Part shown: piece by piece, positions 1 to 8,752 of the stretch | Layout: each line of letters opens with the position of its first letter | How positions within the stretch are numbered: the stretch's first letter is position 1 | Assembly: GCA_965221815.1 (NCBI GenBank) | Contig: OZ244915.1 | Span: 620,001 to 684,000, forward strand | Length of the DNA: 64,000 nt | Direction: 5' to 3' | Source: JAPOXR01 sp965221815 | Lineage (GTDB): Bacteria; Pseudomonadota; Alphaproteobacteria; Rhodobacterales; Rhodobacteraceae | The notes under the pieces: model-generated | Told to the model about the DNA's origin: nothing | The model's database searches: none | The model's input: only the letters and a program-made list of their open reading frames with translations | Translations under genes and position numbers: made by a program

Positions 1-314
1 CGGGCGCCGTCTCGCGTGCGGTCATGCCAGTGTCACTTCACGTATTTCCGCTGGCCCGCAAGGATGGACTGGCGCGGCTTTGTGGGCGCACTGACCTTGA
101 TGTGGTTTCCATCAGCGCAGCCATTGCCTTGTTTTTGACGATTATGGTGCTGGGTTGGTCTTCGATCATCGCCATCATTGCTGCCGCATTGGCGGGTCTT
201 GCTGTCGGCGTGCTTGCACAACGCAAGATCGGGGGCATCTCCGGCGACACTCTTGGCTGCACGCAACAGGTCTCGGAGACTGTTTTTTTGCTGACACTGG
301 TGATGATTGTCTGA
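1..314 (+). CDS. cobS: Adenosylcobinamide-GDP ribazoletransferase (cobalamin synthase), C-terminal part
   Basis: The frame is open from the window edge and ends at a TGA at 312-314, so only about the last 103 residues are present. CobS is an integral membrane enzyme that joins adenosylcobinamide-GDP to alpha-ribazole in the last steps of vitamin B12 synthesis. The visible part has an ARAVMP-like stretch (here SRAVMP), two hydrophobic segments (ISAAIALFLTIMVLGW and IIAIIAAALAGLAVGVL), and the terminal signature GGISGDTLGCTQQVSE. That signature matches the conserved G-x-TGD-x-LG-x-x-Q-x-x-E block of CobS. A second hydrophobic stretch closes the protein. The start and the rest of the cob operon lie outside the window. 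Confidence 0.85.
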   Translation, partial: GAVSRAVMPVSLHVFPLARKDGLARLCGRTDLDVVSISAAIALFLTIMVLGWSSIIAIIAAALAGLAVGVLAQRKIGGISGDTLGCTQQVSETVFLLTLVMIV

Positions 315-377
315 ATTGATATTCCCGCTTCGCGGTGAATGACAGCAACTGTTGTGCGAGACTCCGGTTGTTTTTGA

Positions 378-887
378 CTATAGTTTTCGTGCAACCAGGA
401 CCTTTTGCATTTTTTCGCTGGCATCGTCCTGACTGATACCGGTGACAACAGCGATTTCCCGTCCGAGCCGATCAAACGCCGATTCAAAAAGCTGGCGCTC
501 CGAGTAGGATTGTTCGGTCTGATCGTCACGTCGATGGAGATCCCGGACCACTTCTGCGATCTGCATGATTTCTCCGGAATTGATCTTCTCATCAAATTCC
601 TTCGCGCGGCGCGACCACATCAGTTTTTTTCGGACCGGCTTTCCCTTGAGGGTGGTCATTGCCTCTTCAACCTCATTGGTCGAGGCCGTCTTGCGCATGC
701 CGACTTCTTTTGCCTTCTTGGTTGGAACAAGAAGTGTCAATTTGTCCCGTTCGACATAGATCTCGAACATCTCGATCGTGGTGCCGGCAATCTCCTGCTC
801 TTCAATCTTGCGGATTTTCCCGACGCCATGCGAGGGATAGACGACATGTTGACCGACGCGGAAACCGCGCGCTCTTCTCTTGACCAT
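378..887 (-). CDS. carD: CarD/CdnL-family RNA polymerase-binding transcription regulator
   Basis: This 169-residue protein begins with the CarD RNA-polymerase-interaction domain (FRVGQHVVYPSHGVGKI, Tudor-like fold). A helical C-terminal DNA-binding domain follows, rich in Arg and Lys with conserved Trp (KKLMWSRRAKEFDEKI). CarD/CdnL proteins bind the polymerase beta subunit and stabilise open complexes, especially at rRNA promoters. I chose the ATG at 885-887 because GGAGGAA lies about ten bases upstream. An in-frame ATG 48 bases further out lacks such a site and would add a basic tail. The gene lies just downstream of fdxA on the same strand, a pairing common in alphaproteobacteria, so the two may share a transcript. 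Confidence 0.9.
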   Translation of the reverse strand: MVKRRARGFRVGQHVVYPSHGVGKIRKIEEQEIAGTTIEMFEIYVERDKLTLLVPTKKAKEVGMRKTASTNEVEEAMTTLKGKPVRKKLMWSRRAKEFDEKINSGEIMQIAEVVRDLHRRDDQTEQSYSERQLFESAFDRLGREIAVVTGISQDDASEKMQKVLVARKL

Positions 888-999
888 TTTTAGATATTTC
901 CTCCGCTCCGTACGTGGTCTGTCCATCCACAGCACATCATGCCCAAGCCATGATTCAAGTCAAAAACAGGATGAAATACCAAGACGGCATCAGGCGCGT

Positions 1000-1338
1000 T
1001 CACGTTCCTTGGCCCGGTTTCTCGGAAAAGTACTTTTCCAGCTTTCCATCTTCACCTTCATGACTTTCTGCATCGGGTAGCGGATCGCTTCGTTCAAAAA
1101 TCACCGGCCAGATTTCTGAATATTTGCGATTGAACTCCACCCATGTTTCCATACCCGGCTCGGTGTCTGATCGGATCGCATCGACAGGGCATTCAGGCTC
1201 ACAAACGCCGCAATCAATGCATTCATCAGGGTGGATAACGAGCATATTTTCGCCTTCATAGAAGCAATCCACCGGGCAGACTTCGACACAGTCGGTATAT
1301 TTGCAGGCAATACAACTGTCGATTACGACATAGGTCAT
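1000..1338 (-). CDS. fdxA: Seven-iron ferredoxin FdxA (3Fe-4S/4Fe-4S)
   Basis: This 112-residue soluble electron carrier closely resembles the Azotobacter FdI type. The first cluster region has Cys9, Cys12, Cys17, Cys21 and Cys25 (CIACKYTDCVEVCPVDC). The second has Cys40, Cys43, Cys46 and Cys50 (ECIDCGVCEPECP). The long C-terminal tail with EIWPVI and DPLPDAE is also family-typical. The frame stays open far upstream, but similarity begins exactly at MTYVVIDSC, so the start is the ATG at 1336-1338; a second ATG directly before it would add one Met. Many relatives have a small S4-domain gene between a helicase gene and fdxA. Here that slot holds an oppositely oriented dehydrogenase instead. Confidence 0.93.
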   Translation of the reverse strand: MTYVVIDSCIACKYTDCVEVCPVDCFYEGENMLVIHPDECIDCGVCEPECPVDAIRSDTEPGMETWVEFNRKYSEIWPVIFERSDPLPDAESHEGEDGKLEKYFSEKPGQGT

Positions 1339-1564
1339 CATGAATCCGCAAAGTGAGTGATCAACCGCAGTTAGGTAATGATTTTTGTTCCACCAATCAA
1401 GTTCTGTTAGCACCTGTTTCGCGAACCGGCTTTCCATGCAGGTCATTCTCCTCGATAGCGATCGGCATCGATATCGTCTATGAAGACATGCAGCGCAGCA
1501 GCATATGGCTTTCAGGACCATTTGCTCAGCTGATTGTTGTGTCGCGAAATGAGCGAGGCGGCCA

Positions 1565-2599
1565 ATGACCGATTCAATGCTTGCTGCAGTTCTGGTTGAG
1601 CCGGGGCGCTTTGATTTGCGCGAAGTTGCACGTCCGGTTCCAGGGCCACATGAAGCCCTTATTCGCGTCGCACGTACCGGCATTTGCGGCACGGATATTC
1701 ACATTTTTCACGGGCATTACGCAGCTGACAGGCTGCCGCTGATTCCGGGACATGAATTCACCGGGCATATTGCGGCATACGGGCAGGATGTGACGAATTT
1801 GACCAGAGGTCAACCCGTTGTTGTCGATATGAATATCGGTTGCACGCGATGTTATTGGTGCCGCCAGAACGAAATTCTGAACTGTCCCGAGATGCAGCAG
1901 ATTGGTATCACCATTGACGGTGCTTTTGCCGAGTATCTTTCATTACCCGCAAGATTGGTCATTCCGGTCTCAGAAGAGGTGCCTGCCGAAACCCTGGCTT
2001 TGGCTGAACCATTATCCTGTGTCGTGCGCGCTGCCCGTAAATCATCAGTGACTTTTGGTCGATCCGTCGTCATCATTGGCGCCGGGCCCATGGGTAATCT
2101 GCATGTTCAGCTGATGCGCACGATTGGTGCCGCACCGATTATTGTCATGGATGTCGTGCAGCAGCGGGTCGATATGGCACTCAAGGCCGGTGCTGACATT
2201 GGTGTGACCGGCCTGACAGAATTGCGAGATGCAATTGCACGGGCAACTGACGGGCGCGGTGCGGATATCGTCATTGAAAGCGTCGGTCGCCGTGATCTTT
2301 ATGCCGAGGCGCAGACCTTGGCGCGTAAAGGCGGGCATTTGATGGCTTTTGGTTTGACCGGTCAGGGGGAGACACTCAATCTGGAAATTCTCTCGACTAT
2401 TCTGGAGGAAAATTCGGTTCGCGGTTCGGTTGCTGGCATGGGTGAAGATCTGCACGATGCCCTCACGCTTTTGACTCACAAGCGAATCAACACCGATTTC
2501 TTCACCACATCTGCTTGGCCGCTGACAGATATCCAGGCGGCATTCGACAGTTTTGCCGACCGGCCGCAAGATCTGAAGACTCAGATCGTGATTTCATGA
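1565..2599 (+). CDS. Zinc-dependent alcohol dehydrogenase (MDR family)
   Basis: The 344-residue cytosolic enzyme is a medium-chain dehydrogenase/reductase of the sorbitol or threonine 3-dehydrogenase type. Catalytic zinc ligands are Cys41 (GICGTDIH), His63-Glu64 (PGHEFTG) and Glu148 (AEPLSC). Structural zinc cysteines are 93, 96, 99 and 107. The NAD(P)-binding Rossmann loop is GAGPMG at 172-177. All key residues are intact, so it should be active, but the substrate cannot be told from sequence. It faces fdxA head-to-head across about 220 bases and stands alone. Its position between fdxA and the helicase breaks an otherwise conserved neighbourhood, which suggests it arrived by rearrangement or transfer. 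Confidence 0.88.
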   Translation: MTDSMLAAVLVEPGRFDLREVARPVPGPHEALIRVARTGICGTDIHIFHGHYAADRLPLIPGHEFTGHIAAYGQDVTNLTRGQPVVVDMNIGCTRCYWCRQNEILNCPEMQQIGITIDGAFAEYLSLPARLVIPVSEEVPAETLALAEPLSCVVRAARKSSVTFGRSVVIIGAGPMGNLHVQLMRTIGAAPIIVMDVVQQRVDMALKAGADIGVTGLTELRDAIARATDGRGADIVIESVGRRDLYAEAQTLARKGGHLMAFGLTGQGETLNLEILSTILEENSVRGSVAGMGEDLHDALTLLTHKRINTDFFTTSAWPLTDIQAAFDSFADRPQDLKTQIVIS

Positions 2600-2996
2600 A
2601 GGCGTTTGAGAGGACGGCCATACAGTCCGATTGGCAGCCGAGGATCTGCACATCCTGCGGGAGCAAGGCTTGAGGACACACCCCGATCGAGTCCTCTTGC
2701 TCATTCCAGCTCCATCATGGCTGCCATCGGCGTGGCAACCAATGTCTGTTCGTCCGTCCTGCATCAGGTTCTGAGACATTGCAGGGCAATTGCAGAAAAA
2801 TCTTTGAATGGGTTGGCGTTGCCCGACCGTGGCGCGTCAATCAGCCCGGGAATTTGCGACACAGTTCAGGATCAAGACGTGCGACAACCTGGTTTGATTT
2901 TTTGAACGAACCCGCATGATGGTGGGCGAACGGTGCACATCCATCAGCCATCAGTCATGCTGCCAGAGATATGCAGCTGCATCACGACACCATCTT
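2600..2996. other. Gene-poor gap between dehydrogenase and helicase
   Basis: About 400 bases lie between two convergent genes. Short open frames exist on both strands but none has a good ribosome binding site or a recognisable domain. In related genomes a small S4 RNA-binding protein often sits downstream of this helicase. I translated the minus strand here looking for its typical basic S4 motif and did not see it. Confidence 0.5.
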
Positions 2997-5822
2997 TCAC
3001 GGGTCGGCTGACTCTTTCAGACGGGCGAGGATTGCAAACGGGCTGTCGGGGTCCAGCGGTGCCGGTTCACGCAATTTCCGTTGTTTTGCGGACTTGTCTT
3101 GTCCGAATCCTTTCCGTTTGTGGCGACGTCCGCGATCAGATTGACCAGCCGCTCGTTGACCAGGGCGTGTCTCGAACTTCCTGTTTGACGATTTTGGTTT
3201 CATCTTCCAGAAAAACCTGAACCAGTCCTCATATTCAACTTCAGCCACAACGGCGGTTTTTTCATCGTGATGATCTGTGGTCGCAGCGGTCACCCTCTCA
3301 GGTTGTTTGGCATCGCGCGGCTGAACGGTGCTGTCACTTGTCACCTGCGCTGATGGATCGTTTTCAAACTGCTGACTGCTGTTCCCGTTCTGCGGGTCCA
3401 AGGGAGATGACGGGTCTTGTCGTGTCGGAGGCATGCGCTTCTTTTCGCGTCTGCCGCATTCCACCTGATAGCCAAGCCCTTTCATCAGATCGGCAAACCC
3501 AGCTGCTGACAGACCGGTCAGAGACAGCATATCGGCGTCCGCCTCAAAGCCGCACCGGCTGTCTTTCTCACGCAACAAATTTGACAGCCGATCCAGCATG
3601 TCAATGCGGAGCGCACGCGCGCCGGCGGGAAAGTAACCTGCCACCAGATAATAGTCCTTGGCCAAATGATCTTCTGTGGGAATCGTGACATGCCCGGCAG
3701 GCGGAGGTGTCGGGACGTCGGCAATTTTTTCCCGCAGAGCCCACAATAACAGTCTGATGCGCGTGGATTCCGGCTTGAGAGCAGAGTGGATAAAAATAGT
3801 GTGCTGTCCGAATCGGACGCCATGCGCGCGCAGCAGCTTGCGATCATCCTGGGCCAGGGCCTTGAGGTCAGTGGCAATTTCCGTTCGCGCGAGCACACCG
3901 AAAGATTCATGAATTCGATATGCGATGCCGCGGGCAAGCCCGATAATGGTCTCATCTTTCCTGAGATTCAGCAAGGCTTCGCAATGGGTTGAAATCTTAT
4001 GGTCGATATAGGCCCTGAGACGCCGCGCAACCTGTTGCTTCGCCTGTTGCCCCGCCTCGTCATCAACAAACACTTCGATCTCGGGGCTGTAAAGGTCACC
4101 ACCGGCAACCAGTTTGCCAACAGCGATGTCACCCCACATCAACCCGCCCTGATCCGTCAAGCCGATTTCATTATTGGGCGCGTTGGTAAATCGCAGTGCG
4201 CGTTTTGATAATTCCTGGACGAGAGAATGGGTCGCAGCCTGACGCAAGGTCTTGGCCTCATCAATGGTCGTTGTGGCCGCAGGAAGAAACTGGAATCCCT
4301 CAATCCTGCCGATCTTCTCTCCTTCAACGGTCAACTGGCCCTGTTCACTTATTTCTGCCAAAAAGTCTTCCTTTTTCTTCATATTTCGCATCAGCACGCT
4401 AATCCGGCGATCAACAAATCTGCGTGTCAGCCCCTCGTGAAGCGCATCGGAAATCCTGTCCTCAACTGACCGGGTCCGCTCTCGCCAATAATCTGAATCC
4501 ACGATCCAGTTCGATTTCTGCGACAAATAGGTCCACGTCCGCACAAATGCGACTCGCCTTGACAGGGATTCGAGATCGCCATCGGTACGATCAATCCTTC
4601 TCACTTGATGTTCCAGCCAGTCATCGGGAATGCAACCCGTTTCCTGCAAAAAGAAAAACAATTTTACCAGCAGTTCACAATGGTAATGCCGGGATAATTT
4701 ACGAAAGTCAGGAATCTGGCAAATATCCCACAACAGCCTGACATCGTCAGAATTGCCGAGACGGCGACGAATTTCCGGCATGTCCGACATCATTTGCAGG
4801 GCCAGCGCATCATCGGCATCACGGGCCAGCGTCAGCAATGGCGTGTCACTTGGCTTGTGCAATGATTCGATCAAGGTCTCTGTTGACTGGAAGGACAGTC
4901 TGTCGTTCCGCCATTGCAGGCATTTGAGAGGCCGGAAACGACTCGCCTCCACCGCTGATGCAAGCACGGAGTCGAATGGTTCGGCGCCCGCGGTGACACC
5001 AAAAGTCCCATTGGTCCGATACCGCCCGGCACGACCTGCAATTTGGCCGATTTCGTGCGGGTGAAGCTGCCGCACGCGGCGGCCATCGAACTTGGCCAAT
5101 TCGGCAAATCCCACATGGTCAATATCAAGATTCAACCCCATCCCAATCGCATCGGTTGCGACCAGCACCTCCACATCGCCGTTCTGATAGAGTTCGACCT
5201 GCGCATTGCGGGTTCGCGGGCTGAGGGCACCGAGGACGACCGCCGCCCCGCCCCGCCTGCTGCGGAGCGTTTCTGCAATGGCATAGACTTCCTCAACCGA
5301 GAACGCGACCACTGCCGTGCGCGCCTTGATGCGGGATAGTTTCCTGCTGCCAACATAACTCAATTGCGACAGGCGAGTGCGCCGCTTGAACCGTGCTTCG
5401 GGTATCAGTTGCCCGATCAGGGGGCGCATTGTATCTGCACCAAGAAACATCGTTTCCCGTTGGCCGCGCGCTGACAACAATCTCTGTGTAAAGACATGGC
5501 CACGCTCAGGATCGCCGCAGAGTTGAATTTCATCGACGGCCAGAAAATCAACGCCAACTGACTGGGGCATGGCTTCGACAGTGCACACCCAGTAGCGGGT
5601 CTGTTTCGGGATAATACGTTCTTCCCCGGTCACCAGAGCGACAGATTGTGATCCTTGGGCACGGCAAACACGTTCATAGACTTCACGCGCCAGGAGTCGA
5701 AGCGGTAGCCCGATCATCCCTGTCACATGATCCAGCATTCGATCAATCGCGTGCCAGGTCTTCCCGGTATTCGTGGGTCCCAGGACGGCAATCACGCGGC
5801 ACGCGTCGAGCTCTGGCGGCAT
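2997..5822 (-). CDS. Suv3-like DExH superfamily 2 RNA/DNA helicase
   Basis: This 941-residue ATP-dependent helicase resembles mitochondrial Suv3 and the alphaproteobacterial 'helicase-related protein'. Walker A is GPTNTGKT at 15-22, immediately after the start. Motif II is DEIQ at 97-100. The second RecA lobe has VATDAIGMGLNL (motif V) and QIAGRAGRYR (motif VI). The middle and C-terminal regions are the family-specific extension. The last 150 residues are low-complexity, with many Pro, Gln, Lys and Arg residues, and probably disordered (EKKRMPPTRQDPSSP, RGRRHKRKG). It follows the TPR gene by 12 bases and is probably co-transcribed with it. A role in RNA turnover is inferred from Suv3 and has not been shown for the bacterial group. 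Confidence 0.9.
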   Translation of the reverse strand: MPPELDACRVIAVLGPTNTGKTWHAIDRMLDHVTGMIGLPLRLLAREVYERVCRAQGSQSVALVTGEERIIPKQTRYWVCTVEAMPQSVGVDFLAVDEIQLCGDPERGHVFTQRLLSARGQRETMFLGADTMRPLIGQLIPEARFKRRTRLSQLSYVGSRKLSRIKARTAVVAFSVEEVYAIAETLRSRRGGAAVVLGALSPRTRNAQVELYQNGDVEVLVATDAIGMGLNLDIDHVGFAELAKFDGRRVRQLHPHEIGQIAGRAGRYRTNGTFGVTAGAEPFDSVLASAVEASRFRPLKCLQWRNDRLSFQSTETLIESLHKPSDTPLLTLARDADDALALQMMSDMPEIRRRLGNSDDVRLLWDICQIPDFRKLSRHYHCELLVKLFFFLQETGCIPDDWLEHQVRRIDRTDGDLESLSRRVAFVRTWTYLSQKSNWIVDSDYWRERTRSVEDRISDALHEGLTRRFVDRRISVLMRNMKKKEDFLAEISEQGQLTVEGEKIGRIEGFQFLPAATTTIDEAKTLRQAATHSLVQELSKRALRFTNAPNNEIGLTDQGGLMWGDIAVGKLVAGGDLYSPEIEVFVDDEAGQQAKQQVARRLRAYIDHKISTHCEALLNLRKDETIIGLARGIAYRIHESFGVLARTEIATDLKALAQDDRKLLRAHGVRFGQHTIFIHSALKPESTRIRLLLWALREKIADVPTPPPAGHVTIPTEDHLAKDYYLVAGYFPAGARALRIDMLDRLSNLLREKDSRCGFEADADMLSLTGLSAAGFADLMKGLGYQVECGRREKKRMPPTRQDPSSPLDPQNGNSSQQFENDPSAQVTSDSTVQPRDAKQPERVTAATTDHHDEKTAVVAEVEYEDWFRFFWKMKPKSSNRKFETRPGQRAAGQSDRGRRHKRKGFGQDKSAKQRKLREPAPLDPDSPFAILARLKESADP

Positions 5823-5834
5823 TATTTTCGAGCT

Positions 5835-6401
5835 TCAAACTGACTTGGCAGCAAGTTTCTGTCGCAGACGGTTCATTGTTTCTGTCAGGCCAGGACGATT
5901 CGGCTGCAAGGCCTCGACATCCTGATAGATACGGAGTGCCGTCTGGTTATCGCCAAGTTTTTCGTAGATCATCGCCAGACCCGACATCGCGCCGAAATGC
6001 CGTGGATTGAGTTGCAGGGTGATGGCAATATCCGAACGGGATTGTACATATCTGCCCATGAGGAAATAGGTGGTTGCCCGTGCATTCCAACCCTCTGCGA
6101 ATTCAGGAGCGCGGCGGGTCAAGATGTTTAAATATCTCAGTGCCAGATTCAAACGACGCGTGGCCATGGCACGGCGACCCAACTGCAAAAGAAGATTCAA
6201 CTGCGGTGAGCCAGAATCCGACCATCGGGTAACGATCTGAGACTCAATGCGCAGGGATTCTTCGGGCGAAGCCGTCAGAAGGTCAATAAATAGCTGGTCT
6301 GTAATTTCGTCGGCAGCACCCGCTGCTCCGTTCAGGAACACAGCCGAGACTGCAAAAAGGAGGCTGGCACATGCTGAGCGCAGATCTGCCAAATCCAGCA
6401 T
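5835..6401 (-). CDS. Exported TPR-repeat protein
   Basis: The 188-residue protein has an N-terminal hydrophobic export signal (ASLLFAVSAVFLNGAAGAA, likely cleaved after AGA or GAA). Roughly three tetratricopeptide helices-pairs follow, the clearest being LNLALRYLNILTRRAPEFAEGWNARA and the repeats after it. TPR proteins are protein-binding scaffolds, and this one should act in the periplasm. The ATG at 6399-6401 is chosen because AGGAGA sits about seven bases upstream and the signal peptide starts there. A longer open frame upstream has no such support. The helicase gene follows 12 bases later, and the SCP2 gene is divergent across a 50-base shared promoter region. Confidence 0.82.
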   Translation of the reverse strand: MLDLADLRSACASLLFAVSAVFLNGAAGAADEITDQLFIDLLTASPEESLRIESQIVTRWSDSGSPQLNLLLQLGRRAMATRRLNLALRYLNILTRRAPEFAEGWNARATTYFLMGRYVQSRSDIAITLQLNPRHFGAMSGLAMIYEKLGDNQTALRIYQDVEALQPNRPGLTETMNRLRQKLAAKSV

Positions 6402-6451
6402 TTCCGTCTCCTGTTCGCATGCGTTAAACCAACGCGACTGTCTTATGGAAC

Positions 6452-6748
6452 ATGGAATTGTCCATGACTGCAAGTCTAACCGATGCCATGCGCGCCCTCG
6501 AGCGGGTTTTCCCCGGGGGTTTTGACGGATGCGTGATATTTCATATTGAAGATCTTGGGATCCTGACCCTGGATTCACAAGGCGTGCATTTGGGCGCAAG
6601 ACGCGCGGATACCATTTTGCGTGCCGATGCCAGGACATTTGCCGCAATCCTGTCCGGACGAAAGAACCCGATGCAGCTTTATCTCAAGAATGGCCTCAAG
6701 ATCGAAGGAGATCTCAAGATTGCTATGCAGCTCGCGCGTCAGTTGTGA
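6452..6748 (+). CDS. SCP2 sterol-binding-domain protein
   Basis: A 98-residue single-domain protein with the compact SCP2 lipid-carrier fold. The sequence contains the typical D-G-x-V-x-F strand (DGCVIFHIED), RADTILRADARTFAAILSG (the D-x-T-h-x-h block), and the closing amphipathic helix LKIEGDLKIAMQLARQL. Such small SCP2 proteins bind fatty acids or other hydrophobic molecules in the cytosol. Their partners in bacteria are mostly unknown. Two starts are possible, four codons apart; I kept the first. The gene is divergent from the TPR gene, and its 3' end abuts the relic of a quinone oxidoreductase on the other strand. Confidence 0.82.
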   Translation: MELSMTASLTDAMRALERVFPGGFDGCVIFHIEDLGILTLDSQGVHLGARRADTILRADARTFAAILSGRKNPMQLYLKNGLKIEGDLKIAMQLARQL

Positions 6749-6909
6749 TCTCGGCACCAGGCATATGCGGCAGTGCGGGCATGTCACCACGACGAATGAT
6801 CGTGATTGCGATCGAAACCACGCCAAGGGGTCGGCGTCGGACCGGTTTTACCCCTGAATTCCAGAACATCCGGGCTGTCGGTCCCGGGGATGACGATGGC
6901 TTGTGCCAT
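6741..6909 (-). pseudogene. Decayed NADPH:quinone oxidoreductase, N-terminal remnant
   Basis: A start at 6907-6909, preceded by AAGAGGA, opens a frame reading MAQAIVIPGTDSPDVLEF. This resembles the N-terminus of zinc-free MDR quinone reductases (M-x-x-AIVIHETGGPEVL). After about 21 codons the similarity moves to another frame reading VVSIAITIIRRGDMPALPHMPGAEITT. That matches the next conserved block (N-F-x-D-x-x-x-R-x-G-x-Y-P-x-P-x-P-x-x-PG-x-E). Nothing further is visible because the SCP2 gene begins on the opposite strand. I read this as a frameshifted and truncated gene start. The length is small, so chance similarity is possible, but two consecutive blocks in the right order argue against it. 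Confidence 0.5.
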
Positions 6910-7565
6910 CGGAAATCCTCTTATTTGAGAATGAAGCGAAGGGGCTCAAGACATGGATGCTTTGCGGGACTCTCCGATGACGCACGAAAGGGGCCAAAAA
7001 GGCTGCCCCGACCCTGCACATCGAGTATCGGTTTCTTTTCCGGCATCAATAGGCATCAGTCGCATAGCAAATGTTGGGTGAGGCAATGGACTCCATGACT
7101 CAGAATTGATCAGGGGAAGTTTCTGGGGAACGGACCGATGCTCAACCCTGATGCCAAAACACTTCACCCCCATATGCCGTGTCGTTTCCGATATGGCCAA
7201 AGAAAGGGGCTTATATACATTAGTTGACACACCACCTTATGTTGTGGCTGCCTTTTGAGAAAAACTCATCATGCTGTATTCTATCAACTATTCGTTATAA
7301 GCCCCCAAAGAAAACCTCGGGCAGTTTCTGCACGCAATTGATGGATACAGGGAGTGAGAGGTCGACTCGCAAGGTTGGTCAGGTCTGGATCCTCTTTGTT
7401 CACCCGCGGCGGGACTGAACATGTCCACTATACGATGCCCCATGAAAGACAATTCTTGAGACAAATCTGGTTTTTCCTGATAGAAAATTCGCAACACGTT
7501 GCGTTCGAGTTCACTCTGTTTCGTTCTTTAGCGGGGTCAAACCTGTGCATTCCGGGTTGATCGCG
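6910..7565. other. Gap with no convincing gene
   Basis: About 650 bases with several stops in every frame and only short open frames that resemble nothing I recognise. A perfect TTGACA occurs at 7223-7228 without a good partner element at the right distance. I see no RNA gene. It is probably old, decayed coding DNA, like the relic next to it. Confidence 0.5.
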
Positions 7566-8384
7566 TCAACCGCTCCCTGAATTCAACACCTCAAGTGCCA
7601 AACGGTGTAACCTGCCATTGGCAGCTGCGATGATTTGCCCTCCATGATGGGCGGGGTTGCCGTTCCAATCAGTCACGACTCCGCCAGCAGCCGTGACAAC
7701 AGCAATCGGTGCGTGCACGTCGTAAGGTGCCAACCCAGCCTCGACAACAAGGTCAATCTGGCCAATTGCGGTGAGCGCGTAGCTATAGCAGTCAAGTCCA
7801 TATCGCGTGATTCGTGTCATCCCGGCGAGCCGCTCAAAGGCCTGTCTCTCCGCATTGGTCCCGACTTCGGGAAATGTTGTGAACAAGGCTGCATCCAGCA
7901 ACCGGGAGGTTTCTCGGGTGGCGAACGCACGTTTGTCCCCATGACCCTGCATGACAGCACGACCGAATCCACCTTCATATCTTTCGCCGATATATGGCTG
8001 ATCGATAATTCCGAAGAGGGGACCGCAATCATCGGATACGCTGATCAACACTCCCCAAACAGGCGTCCCACATATGAAAGATCGGGTCCCATCAATGGGG
8101 TCAAGAATCCAGGTCAGCCCTGAGCGGCTTTCCACATTGGCGAATTCTTCTCCCAGGATGCCATCGTCCGGTCGACGGCGAGACAGGATTTCGCGCATCG
8201 CCAACTCGCACTGCCGGTCAGCCTCTGTCACCGGATCCCAATCCTGTTTGGACTTGTTCTCGGAACTCAGGGAAGGTGAACGAAAATGCCGGATGGTGAT
8301 CTGGCGCGCTGTGTCGGCAAGCGTGTGCGCGACATCCACAAGCTCTGTTTCCAGCTGCGAATCGAGACGTCGCGGTGCGATCAC
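7566..8384 (-). CDS. hisN: Histidinol-phosphatase, inositol-monophosphatase family (HisN type)
   Basis: The 272-residue Mg-dependent phosphatase carries the family's metal-binding signatures: DPVTEADR, GEEF, WILDPIDGTRSFICG, and a second DVHAPIAVVTAAGG in place of the usual W-D-x-x-A block. Substitution of YDVHAPI for WD-x-AA is typical of the HisN branch that dephosphorylates histidinol phosphate in histidine synthesis, so I prefer that role over inositol phosphatase. It starts at a GTG (8382-8384) with AGGAGAAGG a few bases upstream. It stands alone, without other his genes. An inositol-1-phosphatase or 3'-phosphoadenosine role cannot be excluded. Confidence 0.83.
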   Translation of the reverse strand: MIAPRRLDSQLETELVDVAHTLADTARQITIRHFRSPSLSSENKSKQDWDPVTEADRQCELAMREILSRRRPDDGILGEEFANVESRSGLTWILDPIDGTRSFICGTPVWGVLISVSDDCGPLFGIIDQPYIGERYEGGFGRAVMQGHGDKRAFATRETSRLLDAALFTTFPEVGTNAERQAFERLAGMTRITRYGLDCYSYALTAIGQIDLVVEAGLAPYDVHAPIAVVTAAGGVVTDWNGNPAHHGGQIIAAANGRLHRLALEVLNSGSG

Positions 8385-8522
8385 TCCGCCTTCTCCTGTC
8401 TTCGACCGGGAATCATAGGGTATCCCGATGGATCATAGGTTCGAATGAGTTCAATGAACACAGCCATAATGGGCTTCATACACTCATGATTACTGGATCT
8501 CACGATAAGAATTCCAGAGGCG

Positions 8523-8735
8523 ATGACAGATACGAAAGACAATCGGGTACGCCACGCGTTGCGTCGACTCGGATTCCACGACCCGGATCTGTGGTCGGGA
8601 AAGCAAGGGAGGTTCCCACATATTCTGGGACCTGAATTATCGTGCGAATCTGTGTGCGTGATCCGGTTGCATCTTGAAATCGATGCGTCTTGGCGCCATA
8701 TTGTTGGCAAGAAATTCTATGGCGAGTCAATGTGA
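8523..8735 (+). CDS. Doubtful small open frame upstream of the Bax-inhibitor gene
   Basis: A 70-codon frame sits in the 370-base gap between hisN and the Bax-inhibitor-like gene and ends 17 bases before that gene. AGAGG lies only two or three bases before the ATG, which is too close for a normal site. The product has no recognisable motif and no membrane segment. It could be a leader or small operon partner, but chance is more likely. The rest of the gap holds nothing I can name. Confidence 0.15.
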   Translation: MTDTKDNRVRHALRRLGFHDPDLWSGKQGRFPHILGPELSCESVCVIRLHLEIDASWRHIVGKKFYGESM

Positions 8736-8752
8736 GATACTGGAGAACAGAA

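Noticed and set aside
405..893. 162-codon plus-strand frame opposite carD
   Set aside because: It is the exact antisense of a well-supported CarD gene and has no domain.
1342..1692. Upstream extension of the fdxA frame by over 110 codons
   Set aside because: Composition is unlike protein, and the ferredoxin N-terminus starts exactly at MTYVV.
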